Part shown: positions 35,211 through 46,825 of the stretch, one piece after another
Layout of the letters: each line of letters begins with the position of its first letter
How positions within the stretch are numbered: position 1 is the first letter of the stretch
Assembly (NCBI GenBank): GCA_032622095.1
Contig: CP136066.1
Coordinates: forward strand, 58,432,609 to 58,496,608
Length of the DNA stretch: 64,000 bases
Direction: 5' to 3'
DNA from: Siphonodentalium dalli
Lineage: Eukaryota > Mollusca > Scaphopoda > Gadilida > Siphonodentaliidae
The notes under the pieces: model-generated
Seen by the model: the letters and a program-made list of their open reading frames with translations, nothing else
Database searches by the model: none
Told to the model about the DNA's origin: nothing
Program-made: the position numbers and the translations under genes

Positions 35211-37159
35211 TGAAGCCACTGAATGGGTGAATATATTTACAATTATACTGAGTATCGTTACTTTATTTATTACAACCTACTCTTGAAAAACACATCATTC
35301 AGTCATCTTGGGTCGTGTCATCTTTTTCAAGCGTCACTTGACGTAAATGATGTTTGTCTCGACCATGAAACCAGAACTATAAAACTAAAAGCATCAAACA
35401 TAACAAAGCAAGTCCTTATGTTTCTCAATGAACTATAAAATAAAAGTCTTTGTTGTTTGTTTCAATTAATGGATTATAAGGATGGGTGAAGTGCTAGCCT
35501 TTATATTACTCTATACACCCGTCAGTAAGACCATCCCTGAGGATAAGCCCAGTCTATGTTTTTGCTCCCACAGCAATCATGGGGTGGTCCTCGTAGATAA
35601 GCCCACCCCGATTTTTAGAAATTAGAGGGTGAGTATATATTGATGTCAGATTAACTCTGATTGAAGATGACAAAAATTAATGCACAAAAAGAGCATAACT
35701 CCAGCTATTTTCCATTTTAAACTCATTAATACTACCTGCCTCATTGCGTTTCATAAAATGCTGTATTACAATAAATAAGATTGTCTTTGTGTCTTATTTT
35801 ATATATTTGCCCATACCTAATAAAACACAAAACAATTTATTTTCATTAAATAAAATAATATACATCATGATTCATATAACACATGATATTAGATTAGCAC
35901 TATGAATGCAAACTTAAGATTTTTCATGTGGGGGGTTCTCGAAGATAAGCCCAGTCCAAAGTTTTTTGTGACAAACACTTGGGCCCCTGGGCTTACTGAT
36001 TGGTGTATTTAGTAATGTAATTTGGGTACATCGGAGCGAATCATAGCTTGGCCTGGTAGGATGATAAAATTTCAAAATTTAGACAAAAAAACTTTAAATC
36101 AGTGCATACAAATTCCCAGTTCTGATTAAAATAAAACTCAGACGCTTCAGGTACTGAATCTGACGAAACCCGCTATTTGTCGCATTACCATCATTATTAA
36201 TAACTTCACAGAATACACCTGCAGTATGATGCCATGGCCCACATTTTCCTTTAAAAGAGCTTTGACTGACATAATGTTCTTTCGGTTTCGTTTCTGCGAA
36301 GACTTTCATTTTCGCAAAAGAAAAACATGGCTTCTTTTTCAACCCATATTAAGCCAAATCCAAAAGTGAAATCGTTACTAAATGTTGAAATTCTTGATAA
36401 TATTAAATTCAATTGGACATGTTAGCTAGTAATATTGGTCAATCCTGGACTCTTTTATATTTGCCTTTCAGCTAGTGTTTAGCGGGGTTTACTGGAATCG
36501 TGCTGGCTGAAGGAATTCTCCTAGATTGTGATTGGTTGGCAATTACGTAATTCATGCCTGTAGTAATGGAATCCATACCCAATTTCATCAGACTCAGTAC
36601 CTGAAGTGTTCTGAGTATGATTTTAATCAGAACTAACTGACGGAATTCCAGGATAGTTTTTCGTTGATATCAATATGGATTTTGATGTGTTTATCAGGAC
36701 TACAGATATATATACACATAGCTATGCAATGACAAAAATGGCTCTTGTGCCATCGTGGAAGGATAGAACTTGAGGTAGTTCCTCTCATTCTATCCTTCCA
36801 TACTGGCACTCGCGCCGTATCGACATATCATTCACACATTCATGTAAATCTGTGTATAAAGTAATAAATAAATCATTCAAACAACATCACTTTAATGACC
36901 CAATGCCTTCACACTGTAGTCATGAAAGCCTGGAAGATCTATCGTCTTTGTTTTTATTTTCAATAATAATAATTCTCCAATAAATGAGATTTTACATGTT
37001 AAAACATTATGTAAACATTACTGCACATTTATTTGGAGCACAATGGAATATATATTCAACTATATGCAAATTGAACCAAGTGTTATTCTTTTATTATACT
37101 TACTGGTATACGATAACTTTTTATATGCCTGTTTTTAAAAATGGAATGTATTATGTTAT
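35211..37159. other. Intronic stretch between SR-rich exons 3 and 4
   Basis: Holds the inverted repeat 36117-36635, short repeats with GATAAGCCCA (35541, 35599, 35947), and the GGAAGGATAGAACTTGAGG inverted repeat at 36757-36830. No exon recognised. Confidence 0.4.
36117..36635. mobile_element. MITE-like inverted repeat (CAGTTCTGATTAAAAT ends)
   Basis: The left arm (CAGTTCTGATTAAAATAAAA ... TTCAGGTACTGA) is matched by an inverted arm at 36590-36635 (TCAGTACCTGAAGTGTTCTG ... ATTTTAATCAGAACT). The target duplication could not be fixed. Confidence 0.55.
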
Positions 37160-37167
37160 TGGTCTAT

Positions 37168-39768
37168 TAGTGATTTGCGATTTTTTAAATAATGTTCGAT
37201 TTTCGATTTAATCTCGATTTCGATTTCGATTTTCGATTTTCAACTAATAAATGTCATATGACATGTACATTGCTTGACTGCATGAATGACATCACTCCAA
37301 TATGAAGGAAATAGTGAATGGATATGAAAAAGAAATCCTAAATGCATTTAGCATATTTTATTTTCTGAAAACTCGAAAACACATAACTATAATTAGTAAA
37401 AATAACAAAAAAGAATAAATGAACAGACTTCTCGTCAGGGAGAAGGAAAAACAAAATAAATATAAATAAACATTCTGATATCTTGTCAAAGGAATTTCTA
37501 TGACTAGGTCCATAAGGTAGGTATTAGCCTATTAGGTATAGGAATTTAGGAAGCACCATCATTATTCAATATTCACGAATGGACTATGGCTTGACCAGGC
37601 TGACTAGCCTGATTTTACTAACTGAATGAAACTTCATACACAGTATAACATACATGATGTGCATACATGTATCAGTCACAGTTAATAACAAACAAACAAA
37701 AGTTGCCAAACTAACAATCTGAACTTTTGTCAGTTATTATTCACCATCTCTTAAATTATGGTTAAGAGAAATGAGGTATTCTGCATGGAGTGGTTTGAGT
37801 CTACAACGGCGATCACTCAAAATGTACCCTCCTTTGCTGAATATTCTCTCACTTGGGACAGAAGTAGCTGAAATGAACAGAACAGATTTTGCCAATTTAG
37901 CCAGGTTTGGGTACATGTTTTTGTGTTCTCGCCACCACTGAAATGGACAGTCTGTCGGTTGAATTGGATTTTCATTTAGGTAAATTTCTGTTTCATGTCT
38001 AACAACTTCATCTTTATTTTCAACTCTCTTGGTTGTCGTCTCCTGGACTTTCTTTTTGAAAGAAGCCCAAAAGTCATGTTTACGAATACTTTCTTTAGTT
38101 CCAGAACTTTCTTTACTTCCAATGTCAGTGTCACATGAAGTAATTTTATTAGGTTCAATTTTTTCAGTCTCATCATCAACTGTTGCGGTTTCTATTGTCT
38201 CATTCGAAGATGAAAGTCCATCTCCTCTTTCATATGACAAAACATCATCCAATAGCATCATTTTGGAACTGGTCTTCAATTCGTCAGAAAAAGCATGTAA
38301 TTTAAACCTTGGGTCCAGAATTGTGGCCAGAGAAAAGAGTTTGTTTGTTTCATAATTCACCCATCTTGATTTTATACACTGTATGGCTGTTTCAGCAAAA
38401 TCGCCCACTTCAGAATTTCGAGGATTTTCTATCAAGGTGTTTAAAACAGGAATTATCATTGAAATTGTTGGATATGTTGACGATGAGAGCATTGTCGTGG
38501 CGTTTTCAATGGGACGAAGCAATTCAACATATTCCGCAGCAGTTTTCCATTCAAAAGAATTCAAGTTATGAACTGCTGGTAGTGATGCAATTACAGCTGA
38601 CAATGGCTCCTTTTGCGCAACTAATCGTTCCATCATGAAAAAGGTAGAGTTCCATCTCGTTTCACACTCATTTTTGAGTTTATGTTCAGGACGTCCCATT
38701 GTTCTCTGCAACTCCTTCAATTTATAGGTGGATTGTGTACTGTGGTTGAAATGAGAGACTATGTTTTTACATTTGGCAATAACTTTCTGAGTACCCGGAT
38801 ACTTCTTGAGACTGTCTTTGACAACAAGCTGCAGTGTATGCGCAAAACAGTTCAGCATAGAATAATTGGATGGTAACAGCTTTCCTGCAGCAACCATATT
38901 GGAGGCGTTATCAGAAACTATATAAATTTTCTTCATCCTGTCTGGTTTTGGCATCCATTTTTGAACTGTGTCAATAATACTTTGAGAAATATTTTTACCT
39001 GTATGAGATTCCGGGGAATGTGAACAGCTGAGACAATAATCTTTCAATTGAAAGTCAGATGTAAGAAAATTACAAGTAACAGCCATGTACACATCATTGG
39101 CCCTGGATGTCCAATGATCTGTTGTCATTGAAACAGACTCAATTCCTTGCAAAGAATCAATAATTTTAACTCTCATCTCTTCGTACATACTCGGAATCAG
39201 AACAGAGCGCATATTCCTGGAAGAAGGTATTTGGAATGATGGCTGGAGAAAATTCAACACTTTTTTGAACCCTCTGTCATTAACCACTGAGAATGGCTGA
39301 AAATCTGTTGCAATCATTTCTGCGATGAGTTCATTCCCTTTGATCTGCTTTGAATCAGTTTTCTTCCATTTGTCAACATGTCTGAAATCCCAATCACTGA
39401 GTTTCTGTTGCTTTGAAATTGACACATCTGATTCTGAATTAGCCGATGCTATCGTAGTGCACTTGCGTTTTGAGGAAGCAGTATATATTTGTATTTTCGC
39501 TGAATTCAATTTCGGCTTTTATTTCTAAATACTGACGCTTGTGTTTCCGATCTAAATGTGCACCTAAGTTCGTAGTATTACCAGACGGAGCTATTATCTC
39601 TTTCTTGCACAAATTGCATTTACATCGTCGATCGTCAAGGCGAGCATAATACGAAGACCACACGGACTTGCTTTTACTGGGCGTCGCCATTTTTGTTTCG
39701 ACACGGAAGATAACTCGGGAACTTCCAGAGAGTATAAACACCGGCCGTATAAAAATCGCAAATCACTA
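37168..39768 (-). mobile_element. hAT DNA transposon, structurally complete
   Basis: A 2601-bp element bounded by perfect 18-bp terminal inverted repeats (TAGTGATTTGCGATTTTT at the left, its complement at the right). It is flanked by an 8-bp target duplication TGGTCTAT (37160-37167 and 39769-39776). Termini and duplication length are diagnostic of hAT. It encodes one BED-finger transposase on the minus strand. The left subterminal zone (37199-37245) contains short tandem CGATTTTCGATTT motifs, likely transposase binding sites. It is inserted next to a degenerate GTCC microsatellite in an intron of the SR-rich gene. Confidence 0.95.
37737..39690 (-). pseudogene. hAT transposase with BED zinc finger, one frameshift
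   Basis: The ATG at 39690 opens MATPSKSKSVWSSYYAR with a BED finger (CNLC ... HLDRKH). That frame stops at 39439. The main catalytic frame, without its own ATG, is open from about 39518 to the stop at 37737 (roughly 590 codons). A single-base shift within 39440-39518 would be needed to connect them. The main frame is otherwise intact. It has SMTTDHWTSRAND and YIVSDNASNMVAAG (RNase H-like Asp residues), a CFAHTLQL zinc-ligand segment, and the C-terminal hAT dimerisation block including SATSVPSERIFSKGG. No plausible intron spans the shift. Probably a recently inactivated gene, or a sequencing error. Confidence 0.88.
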
Positions 39769-39776
39769 TGGTCTAT

Positions 39777-39800
39777 CCATCCATCCATCTGTCCGTCCAT
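39777..39800 (+). repeat. Degenerate CCAT/GTCC microsatellite next to the hAT element
   Basis: CCATCCATCCATCTGTCCGTCC directly follows the hAT target duplication. It is probably the microsatellite of another GTCY element, with its body at 39801-40063 (a GAGTTATGGCCCTTT block is present at 39923). Confidence 0.5.
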
Positions 39801-40063
39801 TCGCTTTGTTCAGTTCTAGATGGAAAGAAATTTGTGTTTACTAGTGTTCACTAAATGTGAGTCTAACTACCCCAAAATACAGTTCACGTTCGCATTTGTG
39901 TTCCGCCCACCAATTTTCACCAGAGTTATGGCCCTTTGTTGGAATCACTACAGGCGTATTTTGCCATGCCCGAGCGATGCTCTTGGTAAACTCATTTGTT
40001 TTGTATTGGAAATTAAACTATTTATAAACCAAATGCTGACTATAATTTTATTGTCTTTTTTAG

Positions 40064-41393
40064 GCTTAACTGCTGGACCTTCACAGATCATTGGTGCTGA
40101 TCAGACTCAATCTCCGACTAAAATCGATCTGTGGAAACAACAAATGGAAATTCTTTCAAAAAAACCTCGAAATACACAACAGGAAAACACAGGTGCAACG
40201 CCTCAATCACAAGCATCCCAAAATTTGTTTTCTATATCTAATTTAAAAAATCTCCTGGCGATGGTGGGAGCTAAAAAGCAATTGGCGGATTCTTCTTTAG
40301 GAGGTTTAGCGAGTATTGCCAGCACATACGCTGATGATAACTCTGAAGTCGCACAACAGAAAAGCAGGCAGAATGAAAGAACCAAGGTGCAGTCTAGTCA
40401 ACCATATAAGGAATATAATGTTAATTACACGGAGCGTAATATGCCTGTGAAATCTCGTGGTCCTGAGGTGCGTCAGTGTGATATGCCTGTGAAATCTCGT
40501 GGTCCTGAGGTGCGTCAGCGTGATATGCCTGTGAAATCTCGTGGTCCAGAGGTGCGTCAGCTTGATATGCCTGTGAAATCTCGTGGTCCAGATGTGCTTA
40601 GATATAGTGGACATAAGCCATCAAAGCCGAATCAGCCTTTTGAAAGATTGTGTGAACGTATTGTTGATACTGACAATATTTCTTTTGATGAAAAACGTTC
40701 CCAATCAAGAAGAGGTAACTCTAATTCAGGATTTGTTGTTCTTTATAAAGACAGACAGAAGTCTGTAACTCCGAACAGTAATATTGACAGTCCTGAATCA
40801 ACATATGAGAGTACTGCTGATACAAATGACAGGCCCAGCCCAGTGAAGCATTATGACAGTCCTGCGACAAGGAGGAGGAGCCCTGCACGGCGTCATAGAA
40901 GTCCTGGAGTGGCTGGACTTGAAAGAATAAGTCCTAATGAATCTATGTTCAGAAGTCGAGACGACGATGGACGAAGTTCTACGTCACATCATGAAATTTT
41001 ACGGCAAGTCCGAAGCCCTCCCCCAGGCTTCAAAGATGCAAATCCTAGACGACACCTTTCACCGGATTCATATCAAGGAAGACTTAGGTCTCGTAGTCCG
41101 AGGGGTAGCAGAGAGACATCCTCCGGTCAATTTCAAAGTAGAGATCGGTCTCGTAGTCCAAGATTACGGCAGAGAGACCGGTCTGGTAGTCCGCGACAAC
41201 AGAGAAGGCAGTCCAGAAGTCCGAGACCGCATGGAAGGGAAAGGTCCATGAGTCCGAGACAGCGAGGAAGGGACAGGTCCATGAGTCCTCGCAGGGGTAA
41301 AAGGAGAAGTGTGAGTCCCGGAAGGCGGGATTATATGAGAGATGACGATGTGGCTAAACACAGACAAGGAAGAAATATACATTCCCCTGACAG
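40064..41393 (+). CDS. SR-rich gene exon 4 (large; repeats then RS domain)
   Basis: The acceptor is TCTTTTTTAG|GCTTAA (phase 1) and the donor is CCTGACAG|GTAATG (phase 2); 1330 nt, 443 codons with no stop. The start (GLTAGPSQIIGADQTQS) is followed by a Gln/Ser/Thr-rich stretch. Then come four tandem 14-residue units built on MPVKSRGPEVRQ (40441-40608). The long C-terminal half is dominated by RSPR, RSRSP and SPRR dipeptides, a bona fide RS domain as in splicing regulators. The exon is far above average size for an internal exon. The identity is not recognised; an RNA-processing role is inferred from the RS domain only. Confidence 0.85.
40441..40608 (+). repeat. In-frame 42-bp minisatellite in SR-rich exon 4
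   Basis: Four head-to-tail 42-bp units starting at 40441, 40483, 40525 and 40567, each coding MPVKSRGPEVRQ plus two variable residues. Only a few substitutions separate units, so the expansion is recent. Confidence 0.9.
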
Positions 41394-41430
41394 GTAATGA
41401 CTTGTCCATTTCGCAATGATTTGGCATCCA

Positions 41431-41603
41431 GCCTGCAAATAGTCTATCATTTAAACTGGGGAAATTCAATCTGATCCCAGGTCTCCCATAGCAGAATGAG
41501 GGTCCCAGATGGTGAATTTGGTGATGTTAGCCCACCCGATAGCATAACTAAACTCACCCTTTGACCTCATTCTGCAAATGACAGACACAATATTTCAAGG
41601 CTT
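41431..41603. mobile_element. hAT-type MITE, family F
   Basis: Flanked by an 8-bp duplication GGCATCCA (41423-41430, 41604-41611), confirming the family's hAT-type target duplication. A short copy with deleted interior, 30 bp after the donor of SR-rich exon 4. Confidence 0.8.
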
Positions 41604-41780
41604 GGCATCCAGGTTGGATTCACGTTTCTAGTGTACTTAAAGACATATTAGGTGCTTATTTCAAACTGATATGGTACAACTCAAACACTACATCCATTTG
41701 AAGAATGTATCATTCAACAATGAATGTACCATTTCGTAAAACACAATGGCTGAACTACTCAAAAATGTAGACAAATCCAG

Positions 41781-42155
41781 TCGTAAGTCGGGATTTTTTT
41801 ACCCTGTGCCAATGCATTCTCTTATATATGCGAGTCGACCATAGGTCGCCTCGCATATATAAGAGAATGCATTGGCTTAACAATTTTTTATCATTTTTTT
41901 AAAATAAATGTTTCTGACAATTTTTAGGACATAAAATAAAAATCATCCAATACCCTGCAGGGAGCCCCACACATATATAGAAGCATATAGAAGAGTGTTG
42001 TCTGCTCATGTTTGTCTGGGGCTCTGTATGGGTGAAATTATAAAATTGTTAAAGAATACAAGAAAAAATTATTAAAATTGTAAAAAATTGTTAGGCCAAT
42101 GCATTCTCTTATATATGCGAGGCGACCACAGGGTAAAAAAAATCCCGACTTACGA
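41781..42155. mobile_element. Hairpin MITE family D copy 1
   Basis: Inverted ends TCGTAAGTCGGGATTTTTTT and its complement at 42132-42155. Inside are the shared CCAATGCATTCTCTTATATA hairpin (complete at 41811-41876, half at 42095-42126) and a CCTGCAGGGAGCCCC / GGGGCTCTGTATGGG pair. The ends differ from families A-C. Confidence 0.7.
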
Positions 42156-43020
42156 ATCGTTCCGAACAAATCGCCGATAAACAAACAAGCCTGATTTTGC
42201 CGACGAGAGTCGCTATATTTGATTTATATGATAAAATGACATTGTGTGCTTGCAATTTTGAGACAAAACTGCTTTGGGCAAGTTTTTTTTCTGTGCATCC
42301 CAGCGGAGTGTTTCACATTACTTTAAAGATATATTGTGGACTTGTTTGGGTATGTGAAACTGATAAGTTATCATTCAGGCTGGAGGAATGTAGCATTTTA
42401 GTAACATCGCCGAAAATTTTAAGCAAATCGACCATACCACTCCATAGAAATCATCGACTGAACTATATTTACTTCTCGATTCGGGGCTCAACTTTCTGCG
42501 ATAAACTAACGAAAATGATTTCACCTTCGAGAATCACTGCAATTAATTAATATATAAGAAAGACGATGTGTGTTGCCAATTTGTAATATAACTACTTTGA
42601 GCAAGATTATTCTTCTATTTGATCACCCTACCGGAGTGTTTCCCATCACTTTAAGAAATGCATTTTGATTTGCTTGTGTTCCATGGGGAATGGATGCATG
42701 TTCCTCACTTACAAATGTCAGGCTAACTTGCAACCATACTCCACACAACTAAATTACGGTCCATTTCTTATATTTACAATCAGCTGGCACATTAAAAGAG
42801 CATTTAATGCCAATTTTCAACAGTATTCTTGTAGCGTGTTGCAAGTTGCTTCCATACAATATGGAAGAAAGTTTGGGCCTGCATGTGATGTCACATGACA
42901 TGATAGCAACCAAACAATTCCTTGCATTCTAGTTCTACAATGCGTATGTATGTATGAGTGTAAGTATACTTAAATGGTACCAGTTGTTTTCATTCTAGTT
43001 AGTAATTCTCAATTTCTAAG
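42156..43020. other. Intronic stretch, no gene seen
   Basis: Between family D MITE copy 1 and the fragment before exon 5. Two similar segments (TGCTTTGGGCAAG...CCCAGCGGAGTGTTTCACATTACTTTAA-like at 42265 and 42597) suggest an old tandem duplication of about 330 bp. Confidence 0.35.
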
Positions 43021-43300
43021 TTGGTTCTTATTGTCCCCCGACATTCCGTCTGAGGAATATAGTAATGACCCGCGTCCGTTTGTGCATATGGAACTTTGTC
43101 CGAGCCTGTATTCTGTCATTTTCTGGTAAATTTTGTTTTAATTTGGCACATTTATCAACCAGCATGGGAACCTGGGCTCCTGCAATTTTTAGTTCAGTCG
43201 GAGTCATTTTGGCAGAGATTTTGCCCTTTTTTGACATAGAATTTGTACATCCTGGCATGGAATGGTTGAATGTATATATAATAATAATATTAATATTCCC
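43021..43300 (+). repeat. GTCY-type element fragment
   Basis: TTGTCCCCCGACATTCCG and GCGTCCGTTTGTGCATAT with a satellite-like body (CATGGGAACCTGGGCTCCTG, GAGTCATTTTGGCAGAGATT). Similar pieces are seen at 43888-43975 and at 53755. It lies directly before SR-rich exon 5. Confidence 0.4.
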
Positions 43301-43303
43301 CAG

Positions 43304-43853
43304 GCAAGGAAGAAATATGTATTCCCCTGCAAAGTCAAGGAGAGTTTCTCCTAATAGATCGGATGGTGATCGAGGGATACAGTCTGATTCTCGAAGAGTT
43401 ACTTCGGGTGATCGGGAGAGAGAACGAGAAGAGGCAAGAGACGTGAGGAAGGTTATCCTGTCAGGAGGGAGGGAAGGAACCTCACTAGGTGTAGAGGTAT
43501 TACGAGATCAAGATAAGTCAGGTGACATGGAACGATCTAGAATGGATGAAAGACCAAATGATGGAGAACGCAGCACTCGGAGAGATCGACCAAGAGAGAG
43601 GCATAGGTCAAGAGAGAGACAAAGGTCAAGAGAGAGACAAAGGTCAAGAGAGAGACAGAGTTCAAGGGAACTTGATCGGCATAGAGATGGGCGAAGGTTG
43701 TCGAGAGAAAGGTCAAGACGAAACCAATTAGATGAGAGAGGTCTCAACGTTGGAATTTATCGAAGGGATCCCAGAGTTCAGGGGTCAGGTGAAAGATCAC
43801 ATAGAACCAGAAAAGACAGCGACCACACACAGGAAATAAGAGACATGATAGAA
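43304..43853 (+). CDS. SR-rich gene exon 5 (RS/RE repeats)
   Basis: The acceptor is TATTCCCCAG|GCAAGG and the donor is ATAGAA|GTGAGT. It starts in phase 2 (AG|G gives Arg, joining ...HSPD-R-QGRNMYSP) and ends in phase 0; 550 nt. It encodes SPAKSRRVSPNRSDGDRG, a mixed-charge middle, then tandem RERQRSRERQRSRERQ repeats and RRLSRERSRR. This continues the RS domain of exon 4. The first 26 nt nearly duplicate the last bases of exon 4 (41365-41390), so the intron splits a tandem exon duplication. Confidence 0.85.
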
Positions 43854-44141
43854 GTGAGTACTACTCAGGCCCAAAGCTTATATAATTATTGTCCCCCAAA
43901 AATACATTTCGGGGAACTATAGAAATCACAGGTGTCCATGTGTTTGTCCGTCCGTCCGTGGTGGTTTCCACATATATTCAGTAGAAATTAATTAATATAT
44001 GGTTTATGAGCTTATGACCTATGATCGTTTGTTGAACTTATTATCTGATCGTTTCCTGAGAGATAACTACTCATCAATGAGTATATAGTATAGAAAGAGT
44101 TAAATGCTGGTCGTATGTTGGTTTGTGCCCCCATTCAACTG

Positions 44142-46825
44142 ATTGTGGAAGTGGTAGCCCAGTGGTTAGAGTGTCGGACTTGTAATGTTTGTCAATGCAC
44201 CAGCATGAGTTCGCGCCCTGCAGGTGGACTATCGTCTCCGCAACAGTGGCCTGGCCAGATTAAGTGGTGTGTGCATATAGCCACATGCTGTTTCAAATCT
44301 CGTGCCAGATTGTGACCCTTGGGCAAGGTCACTTGTACTGTGCTCGCTTCATCACACCTAGACAAGAAATAGGTACCTGGTTGTTGGGTATTCTTAAGCC
44401 ACTTTAAAAAATGGCAGCAGGCACAAGACTTGGCATTACAGTCAATTTCAGTTAATTGCATATCGTTTAAATGCATATTTCGGTCATTTGCATAAAATAT
44501 GCATGCACCAAACCATTTTCTCATAAAAAGACTATTTTCTAATCGTTTATTTGCATAAGGGTCGGACTCTATTCCGTTTTTATGCATACGAAAATCGCCA
44601 AAAATGTTGATGAGAAGGGGTAAAAAGTCACCTCATGATGTCGAAATTATGGCAATTTGTAAAAATATTTACCTTGAAAAACGTATTTTATGGGAAAACT
44701 TAATACAAAGTTGTTGAAGATGACCATCGCGAGAGCGAAGACGGCAATTTTCAATTTCATAACACACGTGGTTTTCTATCTCTTCTCAGTAACATGCTTC
44801 TGTTGACACACATTTCCTGTATGTTTCCATATTTATTTGTGAATTGCATGATTTATTGAAATTTGTATATTTATTTGGTTGTTTGTTGAGTTTGTAAACG
44901 TTTGTAAACACCTGAAGTTCCAGTTGCAATTCTGAGAATTAAATGTGAAAGGAAGATTTCCGGGAATTCCCCAACAAGGAAGCCAACTAAACCGAAAGTG
45001 CTTTCTATTTCTTCTAACATGCTTCTGTTCACAAACATTTCCTGTATGCTTCCTTATTTCCTTTAAAAAACGTATGTAAACACATGCAGTTCCAGTTGCA
45101 ATTCCGATAAGTGAAAGGAAGGAAGTTTACGGGAATTCCATCAATGGAGTATCAAGACGCCGACTAAACACATGGCGTTTGTAATCACCGGCGCAATTGA
45201 TTCCTGGAATTTATGTCAGATTCAGATAATCCTATTGAAAGATCAAATAATATTTCCAGGAATTCTATCAGATTAACAGAATCTGTTGAATTTTGTCAGC
45301 TTCAGAAAATGCAAGTTTGTAAACACCTGCGCAATTATTCCAGTTTCCCGGTCAGTTTGTGTTGAAACCGAAAGTGAAACTAAGATTTTCCGCGAATGAC
45401 ATGGGTAGCTCCAATTACGCGAGGTTACGGAAAATAGTTCAGAAATAAATCATCAAATTATTGTCTTCGCAACACAAAGTGATTTATTTTGTCTAAATTT
45501 AAATAACCCGTATTTAACAGGTCTTCAATATTTATTCATGCTCCAACTTCTTAGAAATCGCCGGCTTCTGGGAAACAAAACAGCTTTTGTGGCGATAACA
45601 AAAGATTAATCAAGTCGCTGCAAATATGCATGCATTGAGGTGTGAATTTGACCTAATTCCATTAACTGCAGCCGCAGCACAAAATGAAATCATAGCAATA
45701 TCAATGAGGTCACTAAAGAAATGCTAGGAGCACGTGCTATCAAAACAATAACCTTTGTTGAACTGTCATGTTGCTTGGAGTCATTTGTGAGCGTACCAAT
45801 TAAAGAAGGTGTCATACACTGTTGGGCTTCAGTGTTTAATTAAAACTATATTGGGGCTCAATTCAGCAAACATTTACGTTTGACAGTGGCTACTCAATTG
45901 TTTTGGTGTGATGTGCACTGATTAATTATCAGATCAGATTTTATTTAATTTTTGAAGACACTTTGTTTCCCAAAAATTAATGTTTCATTTAATGAATAGA
46001 GTTATGCCTCTTCCCATAGTTCAATATAGTTTCGTAAATTGCGCTCACAAATATGCATGATATATTGGGAAATCAATTTGATTTTTGTTAGTTTTTCCAG
46101 TTGGCTACATGGATAGATGGTTCTTCATATACCTATTTATTTTGAAACAAACAAAATTACCGAAAATAAACGGCAACTACCGTACATAGAATTATCCCCC
46201 TTCTCATAACGTGAAACAAACAAACATAGTATTTTTATAATTTTATCGGAAAACGTTGGCGTTTTTCTTACCAGTTCTTGGTGGCTATTAACTGATATTT
46301 GGTGGGTAGTTAATGATTATTTGTTTAATATTACATGTGTGTAATGCATTTCTAACTGATTGATTGGATATATTCTAAATATAAACATGTATATAGTGAG
46401 TTTATTATCAATGGGGGTTGCCGTTCCTGACAAGAACATCGTTTTATTCTTGAACATTTTACAATCATAGATGATAATATAATATGGAATAACATTAAAT
46501 TAATATAGATGAAGCTCTTTAGATATTATTTTTTTTAAACAAACTAAATTGATGATGAAATTGAATGAACAAAACATAAACAATTCACTGTATTTCTAGA
46601 CTGATGCTGGTGATAGAAAAACGGCTTATGCTTCTTTTTATCGTGATTTCAGCTTTATGCATATTCGGTTAACTGCATAAGAAAAGCCATGCACTGACGC
46701 TATGCAATAAAGCGAAATTGACTGTACTCATAAAAAACAGCTGGGCTAATAATGTAAGCGCTTAGAGCTACACCACGGATTAAATGCTATATAAATGATA
46801 TACATTATCATTATCATTATTATTG
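44142..46825 (+). mobile_element. tRNA-derived SINE split by a DNA transposon
   Basis: The head has a box A-like TAGCCCAGTGGTTAGAG and box B-like GAGTTCGCGCCCTG, followed by a conserved central part with GACCCTTGGGCAAGGTCACT. After 44438 the SINE is interrupted. The 3' tail (GTAAGCGCTTAGAGCTACAC, then ATCATTATCATTATTATT) resumes at 46725. The head/core/ATT-tail layout resembles invertebrate MetaSINE-type SINEs. Confidence 0.75.
44439..46724. mobile_element. TA-flanked DNA element inserted in the SINE
   Basis: Inverted ends CAGTCAATTTCAGTTAATTG and the complement of CAGTCAATTTCGCTTTATTG, with TA on both sides. The interior holds repeated ATGCATATT motifs at both ends. No transposase frame was found over 2286 bp, so it is a decayed or non-autonomous Tc1/mariner/pogo-type element. 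Confidence 0.8.

Noticed and set aside
36984-37211. 75-codon plus-strand frame rich in Tyr/Phe
   Set aside because: AT-rich chance frame that crosses the hAT left terminus; no splice support.
39509-39741. Separate short BED-finger gene beside the transposase
   Set aside because: Same element, same strand, overlapping frames; better explained as the frameshifted N-terminus of one transposase.
40306-40614. Minus-strand frame with tandem TTRFHRHITLTHLR repeats
   Set aside because: Antisense reading of the 42-bp in-frame minisatellite of SR-rich exon 4.
43065-43303. N-terminal extension of the frame containing SR-rich exon 5
   Set aside because: This part is a repeat fragment; a clear CCCCAG acceptor at 43303 with matching phase marks the exon start.
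43508-43747. Minus-strand frame with Leu/Cys/Ser repeats
   Set aside because: Antisense of the RERQRS repeats in SR-rich exon 5.
44142-44220. tRNA gene
   Set aside because: Box A/B-like motifs are present but the cloverleaf is not restored, and it is continuous with a SINE core and ATT tail.
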